From Carboxylicivirga agarovorans (GTDB lineage: Bacteria; Bacteroidota; Bacteroidia; Bacteroidales; Marinilabiliaceae), in contig NZ_JBNGPA010000001.1 in assembly GCF_050589845.1 (NCBI RefSeq), positions 124,001 through 188,000 of the forward strand: DNA of 64,000 nt, read 5' to 3'. A program made the translations under genes and the position numbers. A model generated the notes under the pieces. That model saw nothing but the letters and a program-made list of their open reading frames with translations. It made no database searches and had not been told where the DNA came from. Each line of letters opens with the position of its first letter. The first letter of the stretch is position 1. This document shows positions 26,270-37,000 of this stretch, in pieces.

Positions 26270-26306
26270 AAAAAACGGATGCTCTTGACTGAACATCCGT
26301 TTTGTA
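26270..26306. terminator. Bidirectional terminator
   Basis: AAAACGGATG (26272-26281) pairs with CATCCGTTTT (26294-26303), with A-run before and T-run after. It serves both the exonuclease gene and the convergent thioesterase. Confidence 0.85.
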
Positions 26307-26308
26307 TT

Positions 26309-26716
26309 TTATCGTCCGGCCTTGGCTAAGGCTTCCGCCAGCTCATCACACACAGCCAGTTTACCATTAATTAAAGTAGTCGTTGTAACAATTCCCTTTA
26401 AACAAAGCTGCTCATCGGGTAAGCGATAAATATCCTGGTAAAACATATATTTAATCCCCTTGTGCTCCACCCTTGTTCGTACCACAAACTTATCATTACT
26501 TCTTAAAGGCGTTTTGTACGATAGATCAATACGTGCAACCACAGCGACAATATTACGTTCAAACAGGTCTTTAAAATTTACACCAACAGAGTCAAGAAAC
26601 TCATGACGCGTATGTTCAAGATAATTCTGATATACCGAATTATTTACAATACCCTGTAGGTCACATTCGTAATCGCGTACTTTAAACTCTAATTCGTAAT
26701 CGTATTTTTGAGCCAT
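26309..26716 (-). CDS. Acyl-CoA thioesterase (hot-dog fold, 4HBT type)
   Basis: A 135-residue hot-dog enzyme hydrolysing acyl-CoA esters. The active-site stretch CDLQGIVNNSVYQNYLEHTR has the family's D-x-x-G-I/H-V-N-x-x-x-Y pattern with the catalytic Asp replaced here by a Leu-Gln-Gly context preceded by Asp, typical of the YbgC-like group. The rest (DLSYKTPLRSNDKFVVRTRV) is canonical. Start at 26716 (MAQKYDYEL) is preferred; an ATG two codons earlier is possible. Confidence 0.85.
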   Translation of the reverse strand: MAQKYDYELEFKVRDYECDLQGIVNNSVYQNYLEHTRHEFLDSVGVNFKDLFERNIVAVVARIDLSYKTPLRSNDKFVVRTRVEHKGIKYMFYQDIYRLPDEQLCLKGIVTTTTLINGKLAVCDELAEALAKAGR

Positions 26717-27063
26717 AATCATTCTTTTGCATACGAAAGTATAAATAATAGCTGGTGTTTAATGCATCGACTTTCAAGGAATGCAAGAGGAAATAAAAAA
26801 AGGGTTGTCTCCACGGCATTTCTTGTATCCCTGGAGACAAACCCTTAATTAATCATCAAAGAAAATTCTAAACCTTTAGTCTCTATGATTAATGTATAAT
26901 AACTGTCACGCACGTTTGCGAGTACGGTTATTACGGACAGATGATTTGGGTTAAGTTATCGGTGAGTGATCCTTCTTTGTTTTCATAAAGAACAGAACCC
27001 GCCTTTGCAGGTTCTATTCTAATATAAATCCAAATCACACACTAATATTTAAAATCGGGAAAA
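26717..27063. other. 3' region of the SusC-SusD operon
   Basis: Gene-free. Read leftward from susD it holds first a 9-bp hairpin (26994-27015, loop AAAG) and then, about 150 bases on, a strong terminator at 26799-26847. The roughly 200-base trailer between susD and the terminator has no ORF and may carry a processed 3' RNA. Confidence 0.5.
26794..26847 (-). terminator. Terminator of SusC-SusD operon
   Basis: AGGGTTGTCTCCA (26801-26813) pairs with TGGAGACAAACCCT (26832-26845) with a one-base bulge. Read leftward it is followed by T7. Confidence 0.8.
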
Positions 27064-28593
27064 TTATTTTACATCCCACCATAACCTGGCGGTGTAGCTA
27101 TCCTGGCCTCCATTTAAAAGGGCAGCTGCAGCCTGTACATTTGCATCATTTATAACCCACTCGCGCGATGAAAACTTCAGACGGGTTGGAATATCTGCTT
27201 CTGTTTTACCAGGAGGAACATTGAACTGTGGAGTATCTAAACGGCGTGCTTCTGCCCAGGCTTCTCCTCCCTGTAAGAATAAAGCCACCCACTTTTCACG
27301 GCCAATTCGTTCTATTTTGTCTTCTGCACTGCTTACCTGGTCCAGATCAACAACATCACTTGCCAGGTAGGTATCAATATCGCTTTGAATATCTTCCAGC
27401 TCAAGGAAGTTGGCATAATACTGAATACTGGCTGCAATGGCGTTATTATAATGGGTCTTGGCATCGCCCGCTCCTGCATAACCACGAACAGCAGCTTCCG
27501 CAAGGAAAAATTCAACCTCTGCATAATCGATAAAAATACCTGGCAGGTCTTCAGGACCACCACCATACCAATAGCCATAGGTCTTGTAGTTTTTAAAAGC
27601 TATCAGGTCATAGTTGATATTGGCATACTTCCACCATGTGCCGGTTTCACCATAAGGTAAACCTTCATAGTACCATGGCCCGCCAAAAAACATACTAATA
27701 CGTGGATCAGCCGTAGAGGCCATTATATCATACATGGTGTTACTGGCCACAACTCCGGGCGTCCAGCCATCTAAAACATTTTCAAAAAAGCTGTTGGCCG
27801 ATGGTGAATCATGATAGGTAAACAGGGCATTCTCATCATTAGAGCTGATAACACCACCATTGTCCGGATCAATTGCCATGGCAAAGTACTTTTGCGAAAG
27901 GGTTTCGTCAACATCCGACACGCGCATGGCCAAACGCAGTAACATTGAATTGGCAAACTTACGCCACATGCTAATGTCACCTTTGAAAACAATATCCTGG
28001 TTACCCAGTTGCATGTCAACATCAAGGTTTGAAACACCACTTATTGATGCTGATAACTTTTCCATCAGGTCTACATAGATGTCTTGTTGCGAATCATACG
28101 CCGGAGTCGGATCACCAACCAAATCAAAACCTTTTGAATAAATAGCCGGTCCGTTTACATCGGTTATGTTTTGAAAACAGAACGTCTCAAGTGTTGTAAC
28201 AATAAGGTTCCACCCTTGCTTCTCTTCCTGTGAAAAGACAGCATCATCCGAATCATCCACATAGTTGCGTATTTCCTTCAAATTAGCCAATGCCATGTAA
28301 AACTCGCCTATGTTACGGTCAAGCATTCCATCACGAAAGTTATAGTTACTTTCATCGGCATAGCTTGGCTGGGAAAAGTGTTGACATAAGACTCCTGTTA
28401 CAATATCATTAACGTCGCAATTGAAGTAATGATTCATAGCAATAGATTGTGCTGTTGGAAGTAAATATTTTGGATGTACCTCTTTAGCACTTTTTGTATT
28501 ATCATTGATGGTTTCAAAATCTTCGGTACAAGCCAACATGGCAACAACCAGAAGAGCTGACATCAAGTATTTTATTATATTTTTAAATTGCAT
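27064..28593 (-). CDS. SusD/RagB-like outer-membrane lipoprotein
   Basis: A 509-residue glycan- or peptide-binding surface lipoprotein, the lid of the SusC transporter encoded upstream. Lipobox Cys lies in LLVVAMLACTEDFETINDN. The pattern of tetratricopeptide-like helices (HPKYLLPTAQSIAMNHYF, MWRKFANSMLLRLAMRVSDV, FIDYAEVEFFLAEAAVRGYA, RIGREKWVALFLQGGEAWAE) is that of the SusD-like_2 group. The ATG at 28593 is preferred; the frame reaches 28617 without adding signal sequence. The gap to susC is about 40 bases. Confidence 0.92.
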   Translation of the reverse strand: MQFKNIIKYLMSALLVVAMLACTEDFETINDNTKSAKEVHPKYLLPTAQSIAMNHYFNCDVNDIVTGVLCQHFSQPSYADESNYNFRDGMLDRNIGEFYMALANLKEIRNYVDDSDDAVFSQEEKQGWNLIVTTLETFCFQNITDVNGPAIYSKGFDLVGDPTPAYDSQQDIYVDLMEKLSASISGVSNLDVDMQLGNQDIVFKGDISMWRKFANSMLLRLAMRVSDVDETLSQKYFAMAIDPDNGGVISSNDENALFTYHDSPSANSFFENVLDGWTPGVVASNTMYDIMASTADPRISMFFGGPWYYEGLPYGETGTWWKYANINYDLIAFKNYKTYGYWYGGGPEDLPGIFIDYAEVEFFLAEAAVRGYAGAGDAKTHYNNAIAASIQYYANFLELEDIQSDIDTYLASDVVDLDQVSSAEDKIERIGREKWVALFLQGGEAWAEARRLDTPQFNVPPGKTEADIPTRLKFSSREWVINDANVQAAAALLNGGQDSYTARLWWDVK

Positions 28594-28633
28594 CTTTCTA
28601 CTTTTTAGAATTAACACTCTTAGTGGATAATTA

Positions 28634-31600
28634 TTAGAATCCTATCTTAAGATTGAAAGCGAATGTACGTGCAGTAGGCATCGTACCAATATCAAGACCT
28701 TGAACATTACTTGCTCCGTAAGTCATTTCAGGATCGATGTGATCAATATTGCGGTGAAGAATAGCCAGGTTACGTCCACTTACACCGAATGACAAACTGT
28801 GTAATTTTAGTTTCGAACAGAACGCCTGTGGTACATTATAGGTCAGGTTCACTTCACGCAATTTTACATACGAAGCATCAAATACCGATGCCGCCTCCGG
28901 ATTGTGCCCGTTATCAGCCGCATCTTTAATGGTAACGCGAACATCATTAGGAGTGCCATCTTCTTTTACTCCATCAACAATTACACCACCTGAATCTGCC
29001 CCGTCAGTGATAGGGTCACGTTTTGGATTACCCAGGTCATTAAGACCAACTGTAGATTTAAGAATACCTGTAGTATTTCCCCAGTAATCGGTTAACGAGA
29101 ATAAGTTACCTCCCATCTTTATATCAAGCAGGGCACTCAATGTCCAGTTTTTCACCTGGAAGCTATTGTTAATACCAGCTCTCCAATCGGGAGCAACCTG
29201 CCCTAAAATCTGGTTATCATCCGTTTGCAAATAAAAACCATCATCACCAACCACTTTGTTACCATTATCATCGTAAACAAAATCAGTACCTACCAATACC
29301 GGATAAGCCTCTCCAACGCGGGCCGATACTGCTACCCAGTTACTGTTTAACACATGCGAGTCAATTCCAGGTGCCAATGATTTAATTTCATCCGTATAGG
29401 CTGAGAATGTTCCATTGATTGTCCAGCTGAAATTATTGGTGCGAACAGGCACAACAAAAGCGTCAATATCATAACCTGTAATATCGCGGCGCCCGGCATT
29501 CATATACTGGGTGTAATACCCTGTTCCAACACTGACAGAACCAGGAATAATCAAATCGCGGTTACTTTTATTAAAGTAACTAAAATCCAGGCCTGCCCTG
29601 TTATTAAAAAACTTCACATCAAACCCAACTTCCCATGAGTGAGTCATTTCAGGTTTCAGCTCAGGGTTATTTTTAAGCGACCGTCGTCCGTAACGGAATG
29701 CTTCCTGCCCATTGTAGTTACCATAATTATAGTAAGTATCATATGTTGATGCAAAAGGTGCATCATTACCTACCTTAGCCCAGTTGGCCCTGATCTTTGC
29801 AAAGCTTAACCATGAAGCGTCTGTCGCTTCACTAATGATCCAGCTACCAGATACACTGGGATAAAAATAGGAGTTATTGGCATCTGGCAATGTAGATGAC
29901 CAATCATTTCGGAAACTAAAATCAAGATAAAACTGATTTCTAAAACCTAAAGATGCTGTACCGTAAGCACTATTCACTCTTCTCCCCCAGCTGCCATCTG
30001 TTTTACCGATTTCAGGATTAACACTGTTATAAATGGTATACAGGTCATCAATTTCGAGACCATTAACCGTATTATAACCTATGGTTTCATTTTCATTATC
30101 GCGACGGCTTACACCCACCATAGCTGTTAAGTTCAGATCAGAACCAAAGTTTTTGTTAATATTAAACATCAAATCATAATTCTTCTCTGTTGATGTGCGC
30201 ATCCACTTGCTGTAATAGCTTTGTGCAAATGAGCCTTTAGCAATGCGTTCCTCGATTTTAAAATCGTAATGATCCAAAGTAGCACGTCCCATTACCGAGA
30301 GCCACTCTGTTAGCTTATAATCGATTTGCCAGCTTCCAATTGTCCTGTTACGTTCATCTTCAGGAAAGTTCTTATAAACCATCCAGTAAGGGTTATCCCA
30401 ATAGTTGGGTTGTGGATTATCCCAGCTCTGACGGTTCCAGGTCTTTTGTTCGCCATTATCTTTCCTGTAGTAATTAGCAAGACGCTTATAGTCCACATTG
30501 GTTTGCATCCACATACCGGCTGATGCCATAAACGAACGCGCCGTTTGCCAGTCATATCCTGTACCCGGACGGTTTTTAGCATAGGTATTGGTCCATGATC
30601 CGGTAACAGTTGTCGATAAACGGTCGGTTAATTTAAGTGTGCCGTTAAATTGGAGTGTATTACGTTTCAACTCAGAGTTTGGAACTGTTCCCTGCTGATC
30701 CATATTGGTATAAGATACGCGGAAATTACCTTTCTCATAGGAGCCATCCAGGGCCACGTTGTTGTTAAGTAACATGCCTGTTTCAAAGAAACCTTCAGGA
30801 CCATTGGCTGCTGCCGTCCAAGGACGTGGCTTCAGGTAATTATCCGGATCACTCGGGTCGAAAGCATCCCAGTGCAATACGTTAACGTCAGGGTCAAATT
30901 TAGGTCCCCATGATTCATCGGTTCCATAATCTACCACCTGATAGTCTGTTCCTTCGATAGTTACAGTTTCAAACGAACCACTGGTATTATTATCCCAGTC
31001 CCATCCACCGCCACCATATTCTCTCTGGTAATCTGGCAGTGTTTCTTTATTGATCTTTTCAAATGTAACACTTGAATTGATTGTTACTCCAACCCTGTCT
31101 TTGGCTGCTCCCTTTTTAGTAGTAATTAAAATTACACCATTTGCTCCCCGGCTACCGTATAAAGCTGTTGCTGATGCGCCTTTTAAAACTGATATATCAG
31201 CAATATCATTAGGGTTAATATCAGAGGCCATATTTCCAAAGTCATATCCACCGGCACCTCTATTGGTTTCGCCACTATTGACTGATGCATTGGAAATTGG
31301 AATACCATCTATTACATACAATGCCTGGTTGTTACCCGTAATACTGGAACCTCCCCGTATAATGGCATTTGTTGATCCTCCCATATTGCCCGAGCTGGTA
31401 ATGTTAACACCTGCCACACGCCCTGATAAGGCACTGGTAAAGTTAGTCGACTGCACCTTGGTCAATTCATCGCCATCTACTTTCGATACGGCATATCCAA
31501 GAGATTTCTCATCGCGCTTAATGCCTAAGGCGGTTACAACCACCTCATCCAGATCTTCAGAATCAGGCACAAGGGTGATATTGACCGTTGTTCTTCCGGC

Positions 31601-32185
31601 TGCATTCACCTCCTGTGTTTCATAGCCTATATATGAAAACACGATGATGGCATCAGGGTTACTTAACTCAAGGTTATATGAGCCATCGATGCCGGTAATA
31701 ACCCCGTTGGTGGGTGCGGATTTTTCAAAAACATTAACACCTGGAAGCGCCTCGCCAGTATCATCGGTAACTATACCGGTAACCCGGGTCAACTGCTGAC
31801 CAACAGAACTGCTGACTTTAGCACGGTGCACAAAAATTAAATTATTATCGAGCACTTTATATTCATATGGCAAGCCAATAAGTGCCTCGTCAAGTACGCT
31901 GAAAACATCGGCGTTGGATGCATTGACTTTTGTTATAGCCGACGCATCCACATCATCGTTATTGAAAAAGAACTTATAATCGCTCTTCTTCTCTACTTCC
32001 TCAAAGAGTTTTGCCAACTCTATTTTATCGGAAGAGATTGTAATACTCTTTTTTTGCGAGTATCCGGCTGCAGATACCTGCAAAAATCCAATGACAAACA
32101 ATATGCATGTAAGTCTCATGATCAGGTAAAGTTTTTGCATGCTTTTCTTTTCAAAAAAGTCATGACGATCCAATTTTAATTTCAT
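28634..32185 (-). CDS. SusC/RagA TonB-linked outer-membrane transporter with STN domain
   Basis: An 1183-residue active importer. After the signal peptide (cut near SAAGYSQ) comes an STN domain (SITISSDKIELAKLFEEVEK to NLIFVHRA), the interaction module for FecR-type anti-sigma factors. A CarboxypepD_reg domain follows at about 135-215 (VTGIVTDDTGEALPGVNVFE), the plug (IRGGSSITGNNQALYVIDGI, ISVLKGASATALYGSRGANG) and a large barrel. The STN domain plus the FecI/FecR genes directly upstream indicate substrate-induced sigma activation. A second possible start is residue 16 (MQKLYLIMRL). Confidence 0.95.
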   Translation of the reverse strand: MKLKLDRHDFFEKKSMQKLYLIMRLTCILFVIGFLQVSAAGYSQKKSITISSDKIELAKLFEEVEKKSDYKFFFNNDDVDASAITKVNASNADVFSVLDEALIGLPYEYKVLDNNLIFVHRAKVSSSVGQQLTRVTGIVTDDTGEALPGVNVFEKSAPTNGVITGIDGSYNLELSNPDAIIVFSYIGYETQEVNAAGRTTVNITLVPDSEDLDEVVVTALGIKRDEKSLGYAVSKVDGDELTKVQSTNFTSALSGRVAGVNITSSGNMGGSTNAIIRGGSSITGNNQALYVIDGIPISNASVNSGETNRGAGGYDFGNMASDINPNDIADISVLKGASATALYGSRGANGVILITTKKGAAKDRVGVTINSSVTFEKINKETLPDYQREYGGGGWDWDNNTSGSFETVTIEGTDYQVVDYGTDESWGPKFDPDVNVLHWDAFDPSDPDNYLKPRPWTAAANGPEGFFETGMLLNNNVALDGSYEKGNFRVSYTNMDQQGTVPNSELKRNTLQFNGTLKLTDRLSTTVTGSWTNTYAKNRPGTGYDWQTARSFMASAGMWMQTNVDYKRLANYYRKDNGEQKTWNRQSWDNPQPNYWDNPYWMVYKNFPEDERNRTIGSWQIDYKLTEWLSVMGRATLDHYDFKIEERIAKGSFAQSYYSKWMRTSTEKNYDLMFNINKNFGSDLNLTAMVGVSRRDNENETIGYNTVNGLEIDDLYTIYNSVNPEIGKTDGSWGRRVNSAYGTASLGFRNQFYLDFSFRNDWSSTLPDANNSYFYPSVSGSWIISEATDASWLSFAKIRANWAKVGNDAPFASTYDTYYNYGNYNGQEAFRYGRRSLKNNPELKPEMTHSWEVGFDVKFFNNRAGLDFSYFNKSNRDLIIPGSVSVGTGYYTQYMNAGRRDITGYDIDAFVVPVRTNNFSWTINGTFSAYTDEIKSLAPGIDSHVLNSNWVAVSARVGEAYPVLVGTDFVYDDNGNKVVGDDGFYLQTDDNQILGQVAPDWRAGINNSFQVKNWTLSALLDIKMGGNLFSLTDYWGNTTGILKSTVGLNDLGNPKRDPITDGADSGGVIVDGVKEDGTPNDVRVTIKDAADNGHNPEAASVFDASYVKLREVNLTYNVPQAFCSKLKLHSLSFGVSGRNLAILHRNIDHIDPEMTYGASNVQGLDIGTMPTARTFAFNLKIGF

Positions 32186-32236
32186 AGATTTGTAATGTTT
32201 AGGTTCAACTTAAACAGGATTTAACTTTAAATAAGA

Positions 32237-32270
32237 CCGGAAGATGTGGCAGCATCTGCCGGTTTTTTTT
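32237..32270. terminator. Hairpin between fecR and susC
   Basis: CCGGAAGATG / CATCTGCCGG with one mismatch and a 6-nt loop (32237-32262), T8 on the plus-strand side. For the leftward operon the following TCTTATTT is a weak T-run, so it may act as a partial terminator that uncouples susC from fecR, or stop antisense transcription. Confidence 0.5.
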
Positions 32271-32291
32271 GTTTCTTATTGCATAGGCCAG

Positions 32292-33263
32292 TTAGTTTTT
32301 GGTAATTGATATTGTATCATTCGTTTTGGTGTATTTAATATTATTGGACATAGCCATGATATTCAGTACATCATCAATACTTTCGTTATCAATGGTACCG
32401 GTAAAACGCAGATCCCTCACATCATCGTCCAGTTTTATTGTAAGTCCATACCATTGTTCAAGACGCGGAGCCAACTTTGAGAACGCTTCGTTTTTAAACA
32501 CCAGCTGCCCTTTAATAATAGCTGTATAAACATCCATATGTGGTTCTTTTACTTTTACCAACAGTTTACTATGCATATCAAATTCTGATTTTTCCCCGGG
32601 TAACAATTGACATTGCTGATTATTGGAATCGACATTGATCTGTACTTTGCCATCTTCTAACACGGTTTCCACAACCCTCTCATTGGCTTTGACATTGAAC
32701 CGGGTACCAAGGACAGTGATTGTATGAAGCCCTGATTCAACTTCGAATGGCAAACTTGCATTATGTGCCACATCAAAAAAGGCTTCTCCTTTAAAAGTCA
32801 CCTTTCGTTCAGTACTATTAAAACCCATTGAATATGTTAAGACTGAGTTGGCATGCATCCACACCTTTGAACTGTCAGGAAGTGTAAGTAATTTGCGTTC
32901 TCCGGCCTTTGTTTCATAGGAATAGAATTGAACAGTTGGTTCATTAACCGTTGAAAAGTACTTACCAAGCATCAGCATTATAATAAGTGAAGCCGCAATT
33001 CCTGCATATTTCAACCAGGCAATACTTCTTTGTTTCCCCTTAGGCTCTTCTGATCTGATCTGTTTTTTAAAACGTGTAAAAGCACCTGCTGCATCAAACT
33101 CACTGCTGTCAGATACATTCCAGATATCACGTATGTCAACAAATTGTTTTCTAACCTCCTTGTCGCTCTCAACCAGGCCTTTTAATTCATGCCTTTCCTC
33201 TTCAGTTGCTTCTTCAGAGAGGTACTTGATAATTAAGTGTTCTATATATTCGTTATCAGTCAT
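32292..33263 (-). CDS. FecR-family anti-sigma factor
   Basis: A 323-residue inner-membrane regulator. The cytoplasmic N-terminus has the sigma-binding helices (YIEHLIIKYLSEEATEEERH), the membrane helix is YAGIAASLIIMLMLGKYF at about residue 86-104, and the periplasmic FecR domain follows (ETKAGERKLLTLPDSSKVWM, GEAFFDVAHNASLPFEV). The C-terminal DUF4974 part is LEQWYGLTIKLDDDVRDLRF. It should hold the FecI sigma inactive until SusC reports ligand through its STN domain. Confidence 0.93.
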   Translation of the reverse strand: MTDNEYIEHLIIKYLSEEATEEERHELKGLVESDKEVRKQFVDIRDIWNVSDSSEFDAAGAFTRFKKQIRSEEPKGKQRSIAWLKYAGIAASLIIMLMLGKYFSTVNEPTVQFYSYETKAGERKLLTLPDSSKVWMHANSVLTYSMGFNSTERKVTFKGEAFFDVAHNASLPFEVESGLHTITVLGTRFNVKANERVVETVLEDGKVQINVDSNNQQCQLLPGEKSEFDMHSKLLVKVKEPHMDVYTAIIKGQLVFKNEAFSKLAPRLEQWYGLTIKLDDDVRDLRFTGTIDNESIDDVLNIMAMSNNIKYTKTNDTISITKN

Positions 33264-33360
33264 TCGTCACCATGTTTTAATGATATGATGCACGAATTAC
33301 TTTATACCCTGTATAGAAGCGTGATTTTTTTTTTTAAAATAAAGATAAACAAGATGTATG

Positions 33361-33960
33361 TCACTGAAATAGTGACAAATACAAAGACAATAAAATGGGG
33401 CAAAAATCCTTCAGCTCGCTATGCAAAAATTTTAAAGCCCTGGCCATATGCATTTCTACTGTTTTAATGGAAATATTAAGTTCCGATGCTACTTCTTTGT
33501 TTTTATATCCTTTAAAACGTTTCAGTGAAAATACTTTTTTAGCCTGAACGGGCAATTTTTCAATAGCTTCGTCAACTGCCTCTTCCACCTCTTTCAGGAT
33601 TAAACTGTCCCGCTCGGTGAAATCTTCCAGCAGTTGGCTCGTATGGTTGGTTTCAAACTGATTTTGTATATGGTGTCTTTTTGTTCTTTCATTTGACTGC
33701 TGCCTCAGAAAGTACATGCAATTATTATAAACTGCCTGAAATAAATAAGACTGAATGGAGGTCGATATTTTTATATTCCCTTTTTGCCACATTTTATAAA
33801 AAGTATCTGACACAATATCTTCTGCCTGATCCTTTCGTTCAACATAGCGCATGGCATATGAGCATAAGCGCGCATAGTAAGTATTGAATAAATACTCGTA
33901 CACGCCTTCATGCCTCTCAATATTGCCGTTATTGAATTGAGGTTTTATGGTTTGATTCAC
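33361..33960 (-). CDS. ECF sigma factor, FecI-like (Bacteroides expansion family)
   Basis: A 199-residue sigma factor with sigma2 (YVERKDQAEDIVSDTFYKMW) and sigma4 (LPVQAKKVFSLKRFKGYKNK, SIKTVEMHMARALKFLHSEL) domains. It stands first in the fecI-fecR-susC-susD cluster and should direct transcription of the transporter genes. The 97-base gap to fecR is longer than usual for the pair. Confidence 0.93.
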   Translation of the reverse strand: MNQTIKPQFNNGNIERHEGVYEYLFNTYYARLCSYAMRYVERKDQAEDIVSDTFYKMWQKGNIKISTSIQSYLFQAVYNNCMYFLRQQSNERTKRHHIQNQFETNHTSQLLEDFTERDSLILKEVEEAVDEAIEKLPVQAKKVFSLKRFKGYKNKEVASELNISIKTVEMHMARALKFLHSELKDFCPILLSLYLSLFQ

Positions 33961-34062
33961 TTTGCTTTAAACTTGTTAACGTAAAATTATAAATAATTTT
34001 AACATTTAACAGTTTTAAGGAAAAAGTAAGCGGTGACTCTTAATTAAACAGCTGATTTCATC

Positions 34063-37000
34063 TTATTTGGTTAGTTCTCCACCTGAGGCATCGCCCTTTT
34101 GAAACAATGTCGGTGTAACGCCAAACAGGCTTTTAAAGCTTTTAGAAAAATACTTCGGATCATTAAAACCAACCTGGTAAGTCACTTCCGACACATTCAA
34201 CTCACCCTGTTTCAACAATTTAGCAGCTTGCTTCAGACGTATGGTTCTTATAAACTCACTTGTACTTTGGCCGGTTAATTCACGTAATTTCATATGCAAT
34301 AGCGTGCGGCTTACATTCATTTTTTTAACCAGTTCTGATACATTAAAGGAAGCATCCGACATATTATCTTCAACTGTTTGAATAGCCCTGTTAACAAATT
34401 GCTGGTCTGTTGAGGTAGTTGCGATCTCTTCAACAAAATCCCATTGTTCTTTAAAACGGGCTTTGAGCAACTGCCTGTTAGATAATAGATTTTGTATTTG
34501 CGTAACCAGCAACTGTTTATCAAATGGTTTTACCACATAAGCATCTGCTCCAATTTCAAGACCTTCACGCTTGGAATCAACATTATCCAACGCGGTCAAC
34601 ATAATGATCGGAATATGGCTCGTTATCACATTCTTTCGCAGTTTATCGCAGAAAGTAAAACCATCCATCTCGGGCATCATCACGTCCGATATAATTATAT
34701 CAGGCAATGATGATGAAGCTTTTTCAAGACCTTCAACCCCATTCGATGCTTCATCGACCCGGTAGTGAACTTCCAATATGTTACATAGGTGCGAGCGCAG
34801 GTCAAGCTGATCTTCAACAACCAGTACCTTAGGCTTATCTCCACTTTCAGTCAGTATTGGTTCCGAGATTTTTGTATTAACATCTTCTTCTTTCTCCTCA
34901 GTCCTTGTTTTCTGGTCTTCAATTATTTCATCGGCATTAAAACAATCTTTTGTGATACAAATATCAACAACGAATACAGCTCCGTTGGGCTCATTATCGA
35001 CTATTTTAATACTTCCCTTATGCATATCAACCAACTCCTTCACCAGCGACAAGCCAACACCTGTTCCTGCACCCCCTATTGCCTGGTTCTGCTCCGATTG
35101 ATAAAAGCGTTCAAATATCTTCTCTTTGTCATCATCGGGCACACCAGCGCCGGTATCACTCACCATCAACTGAAGCTGCTTATCTTTCTTAACAACTAAT
35201 TCTATTTTAATATGACCAGCGGCCGGGGTATATTTAAAAGCATTACTTAGGAGGTTAAATATAATAGTCTCCAGCTTTTCAGAATCAAACCAAACCATTA
35301 AAGGGCGCGTATCGATATGACAATCAAAATGAATGCGCTTCTGATCCGCTATACCCTGAAATGACTCTGCTATTCGTCTGATAAAGCTGTTGATGTTCCG
35401 TTGGCGAATACTTAAATGCATATTACCCTGCGAAACCTTTCTGAAGTCCATTAACTGGTTAATAAGGCGCAACAAACGGTCGGTATTGCTTTTCATCAGA
35501 TTAAGCTGACTTCTGGTAGCTGAGGAAATAGTTGTATCATGGTCAAGCATTTCCTGTAAAGGTCCGGCTATAAGGGTTAAAGGTGTTCTGAATTCATGCG
35601 ATATATTGGTAAAAAAACGAATCTTCATTTGATGCAACAACGTCTCTTTTTCCCGCGCCATGGTTTCACGCTTCAAACGTTCCCGTTCTTTAACACGCAT
35701 AACTATAATCCGTTGAACCAAAACAAAACCTCCCACCAGTAGTATAAAATAACTCACATATGCATACCATGTTTTATAAAATGGTGGCTTAATAATGATC
35801 TTGAGAGTGGCTTCTTCATCACTCCATTCACCATCATTGTTGGTAGCCCTTAATCTGAAAGTATAGGTATCGGGCGAGAGATTAGAGTAAATAACAGAAC
35901 GGTGATTGGCATTTGTTAAGTTCCATTCATCTTCCAGGCCTTCAAGTTTATAGCGGTAGTTATTTTTGTCTTGTTCAATAAAGGATAAAGAGGCAAATTC
36001 AAGTTGTACAACATTTTCGTTATGACGCAGCTTGATTTCTTTGGTAAGTGCTACTGCCTTATCGATAATAATCCGGTTATTCATCTCAACATTCGGCTGA
36101 ATTTCCTTACCTGACAAGCTGATCCGTCGTAATATCGGCTTGGCATCATATGGATTTCGCTGTACACTATCAGGGTAGAAGGCAACAAGTCCATGATGGG
36201 TTGGCATGGTAACCAGGCCATCAGCAAACCGGCTTACTTCGCCCGGTGCAAAGTAATTACCAAGAAAACCACCCGGCATAAAATAAGGGGTTATCACCTT
36301 TGATTCAGTATTAAAACGCGCCAGTCCCTGCAATGTCCCCAGCCACATTATATTTTCGTTTTCAGCCTTGTAAATCTGGCTAACAGCAGACGATGGCAGT
36401 CCATCTTTTTCCTTAAACACTGTGTTAGTACCATTATCAGGATCGATTAAATGAAGTCCTTTAGCTGTTCCTACCCACAATTTTCCTTCACCGGCACTTT
36501 TTATAGTAAGAATTTGCCTGTCAGCTAATGCTATCGGTTGAGAGTCTTCATAATAATGGGCCAGAAGGTTGCCGCCAACCAAATCGCCGTCGATGGAAAA
36601 ACAAAATAAACCTTCAAACTCGGTCCCAACCCAAAGGCGTTTTTTATCATCGATAAAATGAGTGGTAAAAGCCTCATTTATTGGAAACAATGGCGAACCA
36701 TCACTCTTTTCAGAAACAAAGCGCTGACTTTTATTATTAAAAATATTAACTCCATTATTGGTAAAAACCCATAAATGCCCGTTCCTTTTAAATATACGGT
36801 ATATATGGTCGCCACTTATTTTGTTGGGGCTTGGTTTTTGAGTGGTATATTGCCTGAATGATCTTAACCGACCATTAACCAACATCACACGCATCAGACC
36901 TTTGTCTTCCGTTCCTAGCCAAAACACATCATTATCATCTTTAAAAACACAACTTATTGTTTGTTTATAAACATTGGGCGTACGGGTTGAATCGGCCAGC

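Noticed and set aside
31050..31625. 191-codon plus-strand frame opposite susC
   Set aside because: A shadow of the conserved plug-domain coding sequence; proline- and leucine-rich without any domain.
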